Source: an uncultured Acidobacteriia bacterium
GTDB lineage: Bacteria > Acidobacteriota > Terriglobia > Bryobacterales > Bryobacteraceae
DNA length: 64,000 nt
Direction: 5' to 3'
NCBI GenBank assembly: GCA_903875575.1
Contig: CAIQWJ010000069.1
Span: 55,188 to 119,187 of the forward strand
This document shows positions 25,860-34,936 of the stretch, piece after piece. The translations under genes and the position numbers were made by a program. The notes under the pieces are model-generated. The model did not search any database. It was given only the letters and a program-made list of their open reading frames with translations, and had not been told where the DNA came from. The stretch's first letter is position 1; every line of letters begins with the position of its first letter.

Positions 25860-26201
25860 CTGTCAGCTCCTGAATGGGTCTGCACCGCGACGCTCACTCC
25901 CGGCACTACTTATATATGGACGGTCTCAGCCACCGTCAACGGCTCAAGAGTCACCGCTCCGCGGTCGCCGGAACCTGAGGCGCGCTTCCGTCTCGCAACT
26001 GCCAGCGAAGCGGCCGAATGGGCCGCAGTGCAGAACCTGAAACCAGGCTCAGATCTGGCGCAGGCCCTGACGGCTCTCCGGCTTTCCATGTTTCCAGAGG
26101 CCGATGCCGCTCTTACCCGCCTGGAGCGGGAGAACGCGGGAGTGCCCATCGTTGCCAAAATACGCGAGACGCTCTCGGCTCACGCACAAACACCCCAATA
26201 A
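25860..26201 (+). pseudogene. C-terminal fragment of a gene truncated at its 5' end
   Basis: An open frame of at least 113 codons ending in TAA at 26199-26201 reads as a coherent protein tail: LTPGTTYIWTVSATVNG (a fibronectin-III-like strand pair), then PRSPEPEARFRLA and a helical TPR-like end (LTALRLSMFPEADAALTRLE). It has no plausible start codon or signal at its 5' end, where it runs back-to-back into the equally truncated PEP-CTERM gene. From memory, similar tails occur in acidobacterial secreted FN3/TPR proteins near CHAT genes; this is not checked. The rest of the gap, 26202-26335, holds no gene and ends with the AAGGAG ribosome binding site of the next gene. Confidence 0.55.
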
Positions 26202-26335
26202 CCCTGGCCCGTCTCCGTCCTTCTGAAAGAACCCGTCTCAAAAAAAGTTCCCACCGCAGGTAATCCGGCCTTCCATTTGCCATCCACTGAAGTGTCGGCA
26301 GCCTTGGCTGTCCGGTCATTGAAGGAGATTCCCAA

Positions 26336-28000
26336 ATGCGAAATTCACTGAAAGTACTCATAGCGCTAGGCTTTGCTGGCCTCGCCTCGGCACAGACGCC
26401 GAGTATAACCCCGAACGGCATCGTCAACGTAGCCAGTTACGCCTACGCCGGTTTGCCGAGTGGCGGCATCGCCCCAGGTTCCATGTTTGTCGCCTTTGGC
26501 AGCAACCTGGGACCGGCGGTACTGGCGCAGGCCACTTCATTTCCCCTGCCTACGTCACTCGGCGGTACATCCGTTAAGGTCACGGCAGGTGGAAATACCT
26601 ATAACTGCATCCTGAACTACACATCCGCCGGACAGATTACCGCTATTCTGCCTTCCGCCGTTCCGGCCGGAACTGCCAGCATGACGGTGACCTACAACGG
26701 CGCCACCAGCGCGCCCGCCACATTTACGGTCAGCGCGAACAGCTTCGGCACCTTCGCGGCGAACGCGGGTGGTTCCGGCCCCGGAAGCATCACCAACGCG
26801 GCCGGCAAAGTCTTCACCGCAACCGCTGCCTCCAACCCGAATGAAGCCGCCGTGATTTACGGCACGGGCCTGGGCGCAATTAATGGTAATGATGCTGCCG
26901 TACCGACGGTCGTCGACATGACCTCGGTTCCTGTTGAAGTCTACGTGGGTAACACCAAAGCGAACGTCAGCTACCGCGGGCGTTCCGGTTGCTGCGCCGG
27001 CGTGGACCAGATCACCTTTACGGTACCTTCCGTGACTGGCCTGACGGGCTGCTCGGTTCCGGTCACCGTCAAGATCAACAGCATCATCAGCAACGTCACC
27101 ACTATCCCAATCGCCCCTGTAGGTGCACGCACCTGCAGCGATCCGGGCGGCCCGAGTTCTACCCTGCTTGACAGCGTGACCGCCAAAGGCTCAGCCAACA
27201 TCGGCGTCGTATCGCTGGCGCGCGTCACAACCAACATCACCCTCCCGGTTTCCATCCCCGGTTTTGATACCAGCTTCAGCACGGACGTGGGTGCAGGCAC
27301 CTTCACCAGCTATACGCCCGTTCAGCTCAACGCCACCGCCAGTCCCTTTGGTGTGCAGACGGTCGGCACCTGCACGGTGTCCTACACCCGGGGTGGCAGC
27401 GTTGCCGCCACCGCTGTTCTTCCGAAGACGCTCGATGCCGGTTCGGCCATCAAAGTCTCCGGTCCCGGCGGCGTGCAGAACATCACAAAGTCTGTGGCGG
27501 CTGGCCAGATCAGCTATACCGGCGTCTTTGGAACGCCAGGCACCACCTCGACTTACCTGAATCCCGGCACCTTTACCATCACCGGTTCGGGCGGCACCGA
27601 CGTGGGAGCTTTCACGGCGGTTCTCACCAATCCGGCCCCGATCAACTGGACCAATAAAGACGCCATCACCTCCATCACCCGCAGCGCCGGCCAGACCATC
27701 ACCTGGACCGGTGGCGACGCCAACACGCAGGTTCTGATCGGTGGTACCTCCAGCAATGGCAACGCCGCGGATTCCATTGGGGCCACGTTCCAGTGCATCG
27801 CCAAGGCTACGGATGGCTCCTTCACCATCCCGGCCACCACGCTGCTCAGTCTGCCTCCCAGCGTTCAGGTAGCAGGCGTTGAAGTCTCCGCCCTCTACGT
27901 GGCGGCCAACACGGCACCTGTCCTCTTTAACGCCTCCGGACTCGATTACGGGATCGCGGTCGGTGTGGTGGAAACCCTCAAGACCCTCGGCTACAAATAG
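26336..28000 (+). CDS. Secreted TIGR03437-domain protein (Solibacter-type adhesin-like)
   Basis: A 554-residue exported protein. The signal peptide covers about residues 1-19 (GLASAQ). Residues about 20-260 match the TIGR03437 domain common in Solibacter relatives: a start of the type GIVNVASYAYAGLPSGGIAPG, then FVAFGSNLGP, GQITAILPSAVPAG, AAVIYGTGLGAINGND and ITFTVPSVTG. The C-terminal half is a second beta-rich region with many Thr, Ser and Gly. The start is supported by AAGGAG eight bases upstream. The function is unknown; the Ig-like beta folds suggest a surface role. A strong hairpin follows the stop. Confidence 0.85.
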   Translation: MRNSLKVLIALGFAGLASAQTPSITPNGIVNVASYAYAGLPSGGIAPGSMFVAFGSNLGPAVLAQATSFPLPTSLGGTSVKVTAGGNTYNCILNYTSAGQITAILPSAVPAGTASMTVTYNGATSAPATFTVSANSFGTFAANAGGSGPGSITNAAGKVFTATAASNPNEAAVIYGTGLGAINGNDAAVPTVVDMTSVPVEVYVGNTKANVSYRGRSGCCAGVDQITFTVPSVTGLTGCSVPVTVKINSIISNVTTIPIAPVGARTCSDPGGPSSTLLDSVTAKGSANIGVVSLARVTTNITLPVSIPGFDTSFSTDVGAGTFTSYTPVQLNATASPFGVQTVGTCTVSYTRGGSVAATAVLPKTLDAGSAIKVSGPGGVQNITKSVAAGQISYTGVFGTPGTTSTYLNPGTFTITGSGGTDVGAFTAVLTNPAPINWTNKDAITSITRSAGQTITWTGGDANTQVLIGGTSSNGNAADSIGATFQCIAKATDGSFTIPATTLLSLPPSVQVAGVEVSALYVAANTAPVLFNASGLDYGIAVGVVETLKTLGYK

Positions 28001-28016
28001 GTTGTATCGGTCGGTT

Positions 28017-28052
28017 GGCTGGGGGATGTCCGAAGCGGGCATCCCCCCAGCC
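28017..28052 (+). terminator. Strong hairpin after the TIGR03437 gene
   Basis: GGCTGGGGGATG (28017-28028) pairs with CATCCCCCCAGCC (28040-28052) around an 11-base loop, with one unpaired C. It starts 17 bases after the stop. No T-run follows, so it may work as a stability hairpin or with another termination factor. Confidence 0.6.
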
Positions 28053-28137
28053 ACCAGAAGAAACCACCACCTTCGGGTGAGAACGGGAAAGGCGGTGAGG
28101 TACCATTACCTTAACGCGATTTTTCCGATTTCGGCCC

Positions 28138-30171
28138 GTGAGCATGCCTGACAACCCTCTCCTGACCATCGCATTTTCCATCCCCTTCGATCAGGTTCGG
28201 CCCGAGCATGTGGAGCCCGGAATCAGCCAACTACTCACCCAGGCCAAAGAACGAATCGACTCGATTGTCGCGGATCCTTCCCCTCGCACATTTGAAAACA
28301 CGATGCTGGCGCTGGAGAAGTCCACCGAGAATCTCGACTACGCGCTCAGTGTCGTCCGTCACCTGGAAGGCGTTGCCACTTCACCCGAACTCCGTGCCGC
28401 CTGGAACGCTGTAGAGCCGGATACCAGCGCTTTCTACTCTCTCATCCCGCTCAATGCGGGACTTTGGAAGCAGCTGCAGGCCTATGCCTCCACTGATGAA
28501 GCAAAATCTCTTAAGGGCACGAAGTTGCGCTTTCTGACCAAGACGCTCGATTCTTTCCGCCGTTGCGGCGCTGAGCTTGACCCCGCGGGAAAAACACGTT
28601 TGGCGGAAATCGACGTCGAGCTTTCCAAATGGACGACGAAATTTTCGGAAAACGTTCTCGATTCCACCAACGCCTGGGAATTGCTCGTCACCGATGAAGC
28701 GGAGCTGGCCGGGTTACCGCCCAGCGCAGTTGCCGCCGCCCGTCAAAATGCAGAAGCCAAGGGCCAGGCTGGCTGGCGTTTTACCCTTCAGGCACCCAGC
28801 CTCACGCCCGTCCTCACATATCTGGACAACGTCTCCATCCGCGAGCAGATCTACCGCGCCAATGTAGCCCGCGGCACGGAACCGGAACGCGATAACCGCC
28901 CCATCATGGTACGCATCCTCGAACTTCGCAATGAGAAGGCGAAGATGCTCGGCTTCACCGATTTCGCTGACCTTGTTCTCTGCGAGCGCATGGCCCATAC
29001 GGGCGCGCGCGCGATGGAATTCCTTGACGATCTGAAAACCCGCACCATCGCGGCCTTTGAGCGCGAGAACGCGACTCTCGAAGCCTTCGCCGGCCGAAAA
29101 CTCAATCCCTGGGACGTTGGCTACTTCGCCGAACTCCAGCGACGCAAACTGTACGAGTTCGATGAAGAACAGCTCCGGCCATACTTTTCCGCCGAGCCCG
29201 TCGTCAACGGCATGTTCTCCATCTTCCAGAGGCTATACGGTATTCATGTGAAGCCTCGCACGGGCGTTCCCGTCTGGCACCCCGACGTCCGCTATTACGA
29301 GATCTTCGATGGTGCGCCGGACGGCGGCGACGGCCAACTTCTCGGTGCTTTTTACGCCGATTGGTTCCCGCGCGAGACCAAGCGCGACGGTGCCTGGATG
29401 GACGCCTTCATCGCCGGTGCGAATACGCCGGGAAATCGTGAACCCCACGCTGGCTGCATTTGCGGCAACCTGACGCCCCCCATTGGCGATAAGCCCGCTC
29501 TGCTAACCCACCGCGAAGTGGAAACCATCTTCCATGAATTCGGACACCTTCTCCACCACGTTCTCAGCAACGTGGAAGTGAAGAGTCTGGCTGGCACGAA
29601 CGTAGCCTGGGACTTTGTCGAACTACCCAGCCAGATCATGGAAAACTGGTGCTGGGAGCGCGAGGCGCTGGACATGTTCGCGCGCCACTACCAGACGGGC
29701 GAAACCATTCCGGAAGAGTTGTTCCAAAAAATGGTGGACGCACGCACGTACCGCGGAGCCAATCTCCAGATGCGACAACTCGGCTTCGCGTCTGCCGATC
29801 TCAAACTCCATCGCGAATACGATCCCGCCCGCGATGGCGATGTTTGCGCCTACGCCCGCGACATCCTGCAGCAGTATCTTCCCGCTCCGCTGCCGGAGAA
29901 CTACAGCATGATCGCCGCCTTCACGCACCTGTTCGCCAGCCCTGTGGGCTACGGTGCCGGCTACTATTCCTACAAATGGGCCGAGGTGCTGGATGCCGAC
30001 GCCTTCACCCGCTTCCGCGAATTCGGCATCTTCAGCCGCGAAGTGGGCAGCGCCTTCCGCGATAACATCCTCTCCAAAGGCGATAGCGCCGATCCCGCGG
30101 AACTATACCGCGGTTTTATGGGTCGCGATCCCGATCCCAACGCCCTGCTGGCGCGTTTTGGTCTCCAGTAG
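28138..30171 (+). CDS. M3 family oligopeptidase (thimet/Dcp type)
   Basis: A 677-residue zinc metallopeptidase that degrades short peptides, including cleaved signal peptides in the cytosol. The HExxH site is in TIFHEFGHLLHH (about residues 465-469), with the third ligand region VELPSQIMENWCWE downstream and the Tyr/Gly-rich substrate region SPVGYGAGYYSYKWAEV near the C terminus. The size is normal for oligopeptidase A or Dcp. The frame opens at GTG 28138, with an ATG two codons later (28144) as an alternative; neither has a clear ribosome binding site. No signal peptide is present. Confidence 0.93.
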   Translation: MSMPDNPLLTIAFSIPFDQVRPEHVEPGISQLLTQAKERIDSIVADPSPRTFENTMLALEKSTENLDYALSVVRHLEGVATSPELRAAWNAVEPDTSAFYSLIPLNAGLWKQLQAYASTDEAKSLKGTKLRFLTKTLDSFRRCGAELDPAGKTRLAEIDVELSKWTTKFSENVLDSTNAWELLVTDEAELAGLPPSAVAAARQNAEAKGQAGWRFTLQAPSLTPVLTYLDNVSIREQIYRANVARGTEPERDNRPIMVRILELRNEKAKMLGFTDFADLVLCERMAHTGARAMEFLDDLKTRTIAAFERENATLEAFAGRKLNPWDVGYFAELQRRKLYEFDEEQLRPYFSAEPVVNGMFSIFQRLYGIHVKPRTGVPVWHPDVRYYEIFDGAPDGGDGQLLGAFYADWFPRETKRDGAWMDAFIAGANTPGNREPHAGCICGNLTPPIGDKPALLTHREVETIFHEFGHLLHHVLSNVEVKSLAGTNVAWDFVELPSQIMENWCWEREALDMFARHYQTGETIPEELFQKMVDARTYRGANLQMRQLGFASADLKLHREYDPARDGDVCAYARDILQQYLPAPLPENYSMIAAFTHLFASPVGYGAGYYSYKWAEVLDADAFTRFREFGIFSREVGSAFRDNILSKGDSADPAELYRGFMGRDPDPNALLARFGLQ

Positions 30172-30210
30172 GAATTTTTCAACAGCCGCCGCTGCTATCC
30201 TGAACTTGCG

Positions 30211-30810
30211 ATGTTCCTGAAAATCCTGTCGCACCCTATTTTCGTCAACCTCAACTTCCACATGCCGATGGTTGTCGATCTGTCGCACCCGCTGATCATG
30301 ATCACCGGCGACAACGGCTCCGGCAAGTCGACCCTCCTGCACTCCATCCAATACGCACTGAAAGACGAAAAGGCCGAAGGTTACGCCTATCGCCTGGACC
30401 GCGGCATCGTAAAACCGGGCAGCGTTTTTCTGTTCGATGCCGAACAGCACAATCCGCGCATGCAACTGGAAGCCTTCAAGGATCAGCCGGACATGCTGGA
30501 ATTTCTCCAGCTTGCCAGCCACGGCCAGGTGATGCTGGCGATGTTCCGAACGAATTTTCCGTCTCTGGCCCCTGGCACTACTCTGCTGCTGGACGAACCG
30601 GAAATGGCGCTCTCCGTCTCTAACCAGCGACGCATCCTGAAGATGCTGCAGGAACTGGTCGCCGAGCGCGGCTTCCGCATCATCTGCGCCACGCACTCAC
30701 CCGTGCTGATTGACGACCCTTCCACGTATGTCATTAATCTGGACAATCACGTGAACCGCAACGTCCCCCTCGAATCCTTCGGCGTCGAAGGCGCCAGCAC
30801 GATTCAGTAG
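30211..30810 (+). CDS. ABC-type AAA ATPase with SHGQ signature (soluble)
   Basis: A 199-residue ATPase of the ABC/SMC-like class without a membrane partner. Walker A is GDNGSGKST (33-41), the signature position reads LASHGQ (101-106) instead of LSGGQ, Walker B is TLLLDEPE (124-131) and the H-loop is ATHSP (160-164). Short stand-alone proteins of this kind are annotated only as predicted ATPases. It starts 39 bases after the M3 peptidase and is probably cotranscribed with it. The substrate is unknown. Confidence 0.8.
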   Translation: MFLKILSHPIFVNLNFHMPMVVDLSHPLIMITGDNGSGKSTLLHSIQYALKDEKAEGYAYRLDRGIVKPGSVFLFDAEQHNPRMQLEAFKDQPDMLEFLQLASHGQVMLAMFRTNFPSLAPGTTLLLDEPEMALSVSNQRRILKMLQELVAERGFRIICATHSPVLIDDPSTYVINLDNHVNRNVPLESFGVEGASTIQ

Positions 30811-31102
30811 GGCGGCGCGGGCCCGACGCCGGACACTGCCTCCTGAGGCCCGACCCGCAGCCCCATCCGCCCACAAACCGACCGTCACACCCACACCGCC
30901 GCACCCACCGCGACCCAAGCCCGTCAACCGTCACCACACATCAAACCAGCCGTGCGTCTCACCCACCGCGCGCGCACTCGCTGCCCACCCACCACAACAC
31001 CCCGGCCCCACACATCGCAGCCGTCGCGCCTAAGGCCCGTCACCCACCACCACATCCGCTGAGATAGCATAGTCTCTGAATTTCACAGGAGAATTACGTC
31101 AT
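30811..31102. other. C- and A-rich low-complexity intergenic spacer
   Basis: From about 30860 to 31060 the plus strand is dominated by C and A, with few G or T, in irregular CCAC and CACC runs. CACCCACCGCG occurs exactly twice (30902-30912 and 30960-30970). No gene is seen. The composition is unlike any other gap in the window. The AGGAGA ribosome binding site of the next gene is at 31087-31092. Confidence 0.7.
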
Positions 31103-32287
31103 ATGGATGCAGTAGACCGGCGCAGATTTCTGCAGGCCGTCGGGCCCGCCAGTTTGATTCCTACCCTGCCAGGCTCAATGTTCGCCCAGGCCACCGGAGT
31201 TCCGGGTTCCCGCATTGTGGAGGAAGTCGCCGCAGGTTCGCCGGAAGACGGCCAAAAGCCGAAATACAACATCAAGTTCGCCGTCATCGGCGTCGAACAT
31301 AACCACATCCTCTCCATCACGGCCGCCATGCTGCGCGGCGGCGGCGAACTGGTTTACGTCTACACTCCGAATACCGCCTATCCCAAAGGCCTGGCCGACT
31401 TTAAGGCCCGATATCCGCAGGCGAAGGTGGCCCGCAGCGAAGACGAAATTCTCAATGATCCCGAAATCCAGCTGGTCTGTTCGGCCTTAATCCCGGACCA
31501 GCGGGCCCCGCTCGGCATTCGCGTGATGCGTCACGGAAAAGATTACCTGGCCGATAAACCCGGCATCGTCACCCTCGAACAGCTCGCCGAAGTCCGCAAA
31601 GTCATCAAGGAAACCGGCCGCACCTACGGCATCCTGTTCTCCGAGCGTCTCGAAGTGAGGGCCGCCATCAAGGCCGGTGAGCTCATCAAAGCCGGCGCTA
31701 TCGGCAAGGTAGTGCAGACCATCAATATCGCTCCGCATCAGATCAGTGCGCCAACGCGGCCAGATTGGTTCTGGGACGCCTCGCGCTACGGCGGAATTCT
31801 CTGCGACATCGGCTCCCACCAGATGGACCAGTTTGTCTATTACACCGGCTCAACCGTGGCCGACGTCACCGCCTCCCAGGTGGCCAACGTCCGCTATCCG
31901 CAATATCCGAAGTTCCAGGACTTCGGCGACATGATGGTCCACGGCAACGCGGGTGCCGGCTATGTCCGCCTCGATTGGTTCACGCCGGATGGCCTCGGCG
32001 TCTGGGGCGATGGCCGCCTCTTCATTCTCGGCACGGAAGGCTACATGGAACTCCGCAAATACGCCGATATCGATGGACGTAAGGGCGGCAATCATCTGTT
32101 CGTCGTGGACCAGAAAGTCCAGCGCTACATCGATTGCAAAAACGTCTACCTTCCGTTCGGTCCGCAGTTCGTCGCGGACGTTGTGAACCGCACGCACATC
32201 GCGCAGGATCAGACCCAGGCTCTGCTCGCGACCGAACTTGTGCTCAAGGCGCAGAAGAACGCGAAGACTCTGACGTTTACCTCATAA
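31103..32287 (+). CDS. Tat-exported Gfo/Idh/MocA family oxidoreductase
   Basis: A 394-residue NAD(P)-dependent sugar oxidoreductase. The N terminus carries a twin-arginine signal (DRRRFLQA at residues 5-12, then a hydrophobic stretch to FAQA). A Rossmann-like domain follows (IKFAVIGVEHNHI), with the family motif DYLADKPG and a C-terminal alpha/beta domain with WFWDASRYGGILCDIGSHQMDQFVYY. Tat export implies that it folds with cofactor before transport. It lies 12 bases before a second member of the same family and is probably cotranscribed with it. The substrate is not known. Confidence 0.9.
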   Translation: MDAVDRRRFLQAVGPASLIPTLPGSMFAQATGVPGSRIVEEVAAGSPEDGQKPKYNIKFAVIGVEHNHILSITAAMLRGGGELVYVYTPNTAYPKGLADFKARYPQAKVARSEDEILNDPEIQLVCSALIPDQRAPLGIRVMRHGKDYLADKPGIVTLEQLAEVRKVIKETGRTYGILFSERLEVRAAIKAGELIKAGAIGKVVQTINIAPHQISAPTRPDWFWDASRYGGILCDIGSHQMDQFVYYTGSTVADVTASQVANVRYPQYPKFQDFGDMMVHGNAGAGYVRLDWFTPDGLGVWGDGRLFILGTEGYMELRKYADIDGRKGGNHLFVVDQKVQRYIDCKNVYLPFGPQFVADVVNRTHIAQDQTQALLATELVLKAQKNAKTLTFTS

Positions 32288-32299
32288 GAGCGCGGCACC

Positions 32300-33670
32300 A
32301 TGTCCACCCAACACGCCAACACGCGCCGCAGCTTCCTTAGGTCCACTTTGGGAGCGGCCGCGGTCGCAGGCTTCCCCACAATAGTGCCTTCGAGCGTCTT
32401 CGGCCAAAATGCTCCGAGCAATCGAATCAACGTCGGCGCTATCGGCGTCGGCCGCATCTCACGGGGCCACGATCTCCCGGGCATCTGGCAGCATGATCTC
32501 GCGCGGATCATGGCGGTCTGTGATCTTGATTCGAAGCGCGTCGCATCCGGCAAACAGCTGATCAACAGCCACTACGCCGAGAAATCCGGCAAGCCATATG
32601 ACGGCGTCACCGGCTACAGCAACCTCCACGAACTCCTCGCGAACAAAGATATCGACGCCGTAGTCATCTCCACGCCGGATCATCAGCACGCCATCTGCGC
32701 CGTCGCTGCAGTCCGAGCGGGCAAAGATGTCTACCTCCAGAAACCCGCCTCGCTCACCATCGCGGAAGGCAGATTCCTCAGCGACGAAGTACGCAAATCC
32801 GGCCGCATCTTCCAGATTGGTTCCCAGCAGCGTTCCTGGAAGCAGTTTCACCGCGCCTGCGAGCTTGTGCGGAACGGCCGCGTCGGCAAACTAAAGCATG
32901 TCGAGATCGGCTTGCCAGGAGACCCCTCCGGTCCCGAAGCCCCCGAAATGCCGACGCCCCCAAATCTGAATTACGACGCCTGGCTGGGCTCCACGCCCTT
33001 GAAATACTACACCGAAACCCGCGTGCACCCGCAGGCAGATTTCGGCCGACCCGGCTGGCTGCGCTGCGAACAATTCGGCGCTGGCATGATCACCGGCTGG
33101 GGCGCGCACCATGTAGACACAGCGCACTGGGGCATGAACACCGAACACACCGGACCGGTCGAAATCTGGGGTACGGCGGAGTTCCCCAAAAGCGGCCTGT
33201 GGGACGTCCACGGCCCGTTCAAAACGGAAGCCATCTACGCCAACGGCGTCACCATGTCCATCTCGGGCGATTACCCGAATGGCATCAAGTTCTACGGCAG
33301 CGAAGGCTGGCTCTTCGTCACGCGCGACGAACTGGTCACAGCCAGCGATCCCGTGAGCGGCGCGAAAGTAGAGCCGCTCGTCGCGAGCAACCCGAAGATT
33401 CTCACAAGCGTAATCGGCCCGAAGGAAGTTCATTTATACGAAAGCGCGGAGCACCACGGCAACTGGCTCGATTGCATCCGCAGCCGCAAAGAGACCATCG
33501 CGCCGGCAGAAGTTGCCCACCGCGCCTGCTCCACGTGCCTGCTGCACCACATCGCGATGAAAACCAAACGTCGCCTCCATTGGGATCCCGTGAAGGAACG
33601 CTTCCTCAACGACGATGCCGCGAACGCGATGCTGAGCCGTCCACAGAGAGCACCGTACAATCTGGTGTAG
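32300..33670 (+). CDS. Tat-exported Gfo/Idh/MocA family oxidoreductase
   Basis: A 456-residue member of the same family, with a Tat signal peptide (NTRRSFLRS, then AAAVAGFPTIVPSSVFGQ). The nucleotide-binding start reads INVGAIGVGRISRGHD, followed by the family motif VYLQKPASLTIAEG and a C-terminal domain with GAHHVDTAHWGM. It follows the preceding oxidoreductase by 12 bases. Paired exported Gfo/Idh/MocA enzymes are common in acidobacteria and planctomycetes and probably act on glycosides or keto-sugars in the periplasm; the specific reaction is inference. Confidence 0.9.
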   Translation: MSTQHANTRRSFLRSTLGAAAVAGFPTIVPSSVFGQNAPSNRINVGAIGVGRISRGHDLPGIWQHDLARIMAVCDLDSKRVASGKQLINSHYAEKSGKPYDGVTGYSNLHELLANKDIDAVVISTPDHQHAICAVAAVRAGKDVYLQKPASLTIAEGRFLSDEVRKSGRIFQIGSQQRSWKQFHRACELVRNGRVGKLKHVEIGLPGDPSGPEAPEMPTPPNLNYDAWLGSTPLKYYTETRVHPQADFGRPGWLRCEQFGAGMITGWGAHHVDTAHWGMNTEHTGPVEIWGTAEFPKSGLWDVHGPFKTEAIYANGVTMSISGDYPNGIKFYGSEGWLFVTRDELVTASDPVSGAKVEPLVASNPKILTSVIGPKEVHLYESAEHHGNWLDCIRSRKETIAPAEVAHRACSTCLLHHIAMKTKRRLHWDPVKERFLNDDAANAMLSRPQRAPYNLV

Positions 33671-33730
33671 GGCATTCGCTCAACACCATGACCGACCACA
33701 ACGCCGTTTCCCTCTGCAGCTCAATTCGAA

Positions 33731-33871
33731 ATGGATATCGCTGATCAAACGCACTTTTCCGTATCGCAGGACCAATGGGACAAGTTCCTGAAGTTACTGG
33801 ATGCGCCACCTGAAGTGCCACCAGGCCTTACCCAACTATTCGCGAAACCTTCCGTAGCCGAGAGGCGCTAA
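33731..33871 (+). pseudogene. Fragment of a DUF1778 (TacA-like) antitoxin
   Basis: A 46-codon frame whose product matches the C-terminal half of DUF1778 antitoxins: ADQTHFSVSQDQWDKFLKLL, then DAPPEVPPGL and FAKPSV, where the family pattern is an RT.F.LS..W..F...LD.PP....L..L segment. Full antitoxins have about 90 residues with an N-terminal ribbon-helix-helix; here an in-frame TGA at 33689-33691 blocks that part. No GNAT toxin follows: 33872-33988 holds no gene I can recognise. The whole gap, 33671-33988, therefore looks like the remains of a decayed toxin-antitoxin locus. Confidence 0.65.
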
Positions 33872-33988
33872 AAAGCGCCGGAAACCCTTGGTGACTCGAA
33901 ACCGCTCACCGAACCGCGGCTGTAAGGAGCACTCAAGCCCATTTCTACCAGCACTCTGCTGGCAAATCCTGCCAAGCTGGCTGCTCCC

Positions 33989-34936
33989 CTACCCCGCCAG
34001 CGCTACCACCGTAGCCGGCCGACCGTCAATCCCCACAATCGTCCCCGGCTGGGCAACCTGCGCCCGCACAATCGCCAGCCCGTAGAACTTCCCATCCACC
34101 GCCACAGCCGACGTCACTTCCCCATCTTCCTTGCCGCCATAAGCCACCGCAGCCCCCACTTCCGGCACATGCTCCGAGTCACCGGTAAATCCCACCAGCA
34201 GCTTATTCACATGCCCGCGAGACCGCACCCGCTCCACAATCTCCTGCCCCAGATAGCAACCCTTCTGGAAATGCACCGCGGCCTTCATCTGCTGCGTCTC
34301 CTGCGGCAAAGATTTCTCCGTAAAATCCCGGCCATATCGAGGCTTGAACTTCGTAATCCGAAACGCCTCGCCATCCGCCGCCGTCGCCTCAATCGCCCCG
34401 GCATTCGTCAACAGCCCCAGCGCCTCATCCTTCCGCAACGCCGGCCCGTAAACTTGCACACCCGGCGCACCGCTGAAAGAAATCGCCGCCACCGAATACG
34501 GCTCCCACTCCGTATGCGAACAAGCCGCATGAGGCGCAGTCATCCCAGCCGCACCCGCTAACTCCAGCGCCCGAGGACCCTCCAGCCCGAAAGCAAACGT
34601 CGCCTCCGTCACATCCTCCAGCGTCACATCGTCGGCAATGATGAACCGGTCCAGATGCTCGTAAACGGCCTGCCGCGTCTCCGGCTCCACATCCAGCAGC
34701 AAATGATCCTCAAAGCAGAGCACGTAAACATCCGCCTGAATCTGCCCCTGCGCGTTCAGGAAAAACGCATACAGCCCTTCGCCAGGCTTCAACCCCTGCA
34801 CATGATTCGTAGTCATGGCATGCAGCAGGCGCGCGCGGTCGTCTCCGGTGACCCGAATCCGCCCGCGATCCGACAAATCCAGAATCGCCGCCGAATCCCG
34901 CAGCGCCTGAAATCCGGGCGTGGCCGTTAAACCCAT
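33989..34936 (-). CDS. ygfZ: YgfZ/GcvT-like folate-binding protein
   Basis: A 315-residue tetrahydrofolate-binding protein of the GcvT-like YgfZ group, which supports assembly or repair of iron-sulfur clusters. The diagnostic motif KGCYLGQEIVERVRSRG is present in the C-terminal half, including the conserved cysteine. The N-terminal part reads LSDRGRIRVTGDDRARLLHAMTTN, typical of the family. The gene overlaps the start side of a small membrane protein gene by 10 bases, and both run on the minus strand. Confidence 0.92.
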   Translation of the reverse strand: MGLTATPGFQALRDSAAILDLSDRGRIRVTGDDRARLLHAMTTNHVQGLKPGEGLYAFFLNAQGQIQADVYVLCFEDHLLLDVEPETRQAVYEHLDRFIIADDVTLEDVTEATFAFGLEGPRALELAGAAGMTAPHAACSHTEWEPYSVAAISFSGAPGVQVYGPALRKDEALGLLTNAGAIEATAADGEAFRITKFKPRYGRDFTEKSLPQETQQMKAAVHFQKGCYLGQEIVERVRSRGHVNKLLVGFTGDSEHVPEVGAAVAYGGKEDGEVTSAVAVDGKFYGLAIVRAQVAQPGTIVGIDGRPATVVALAG

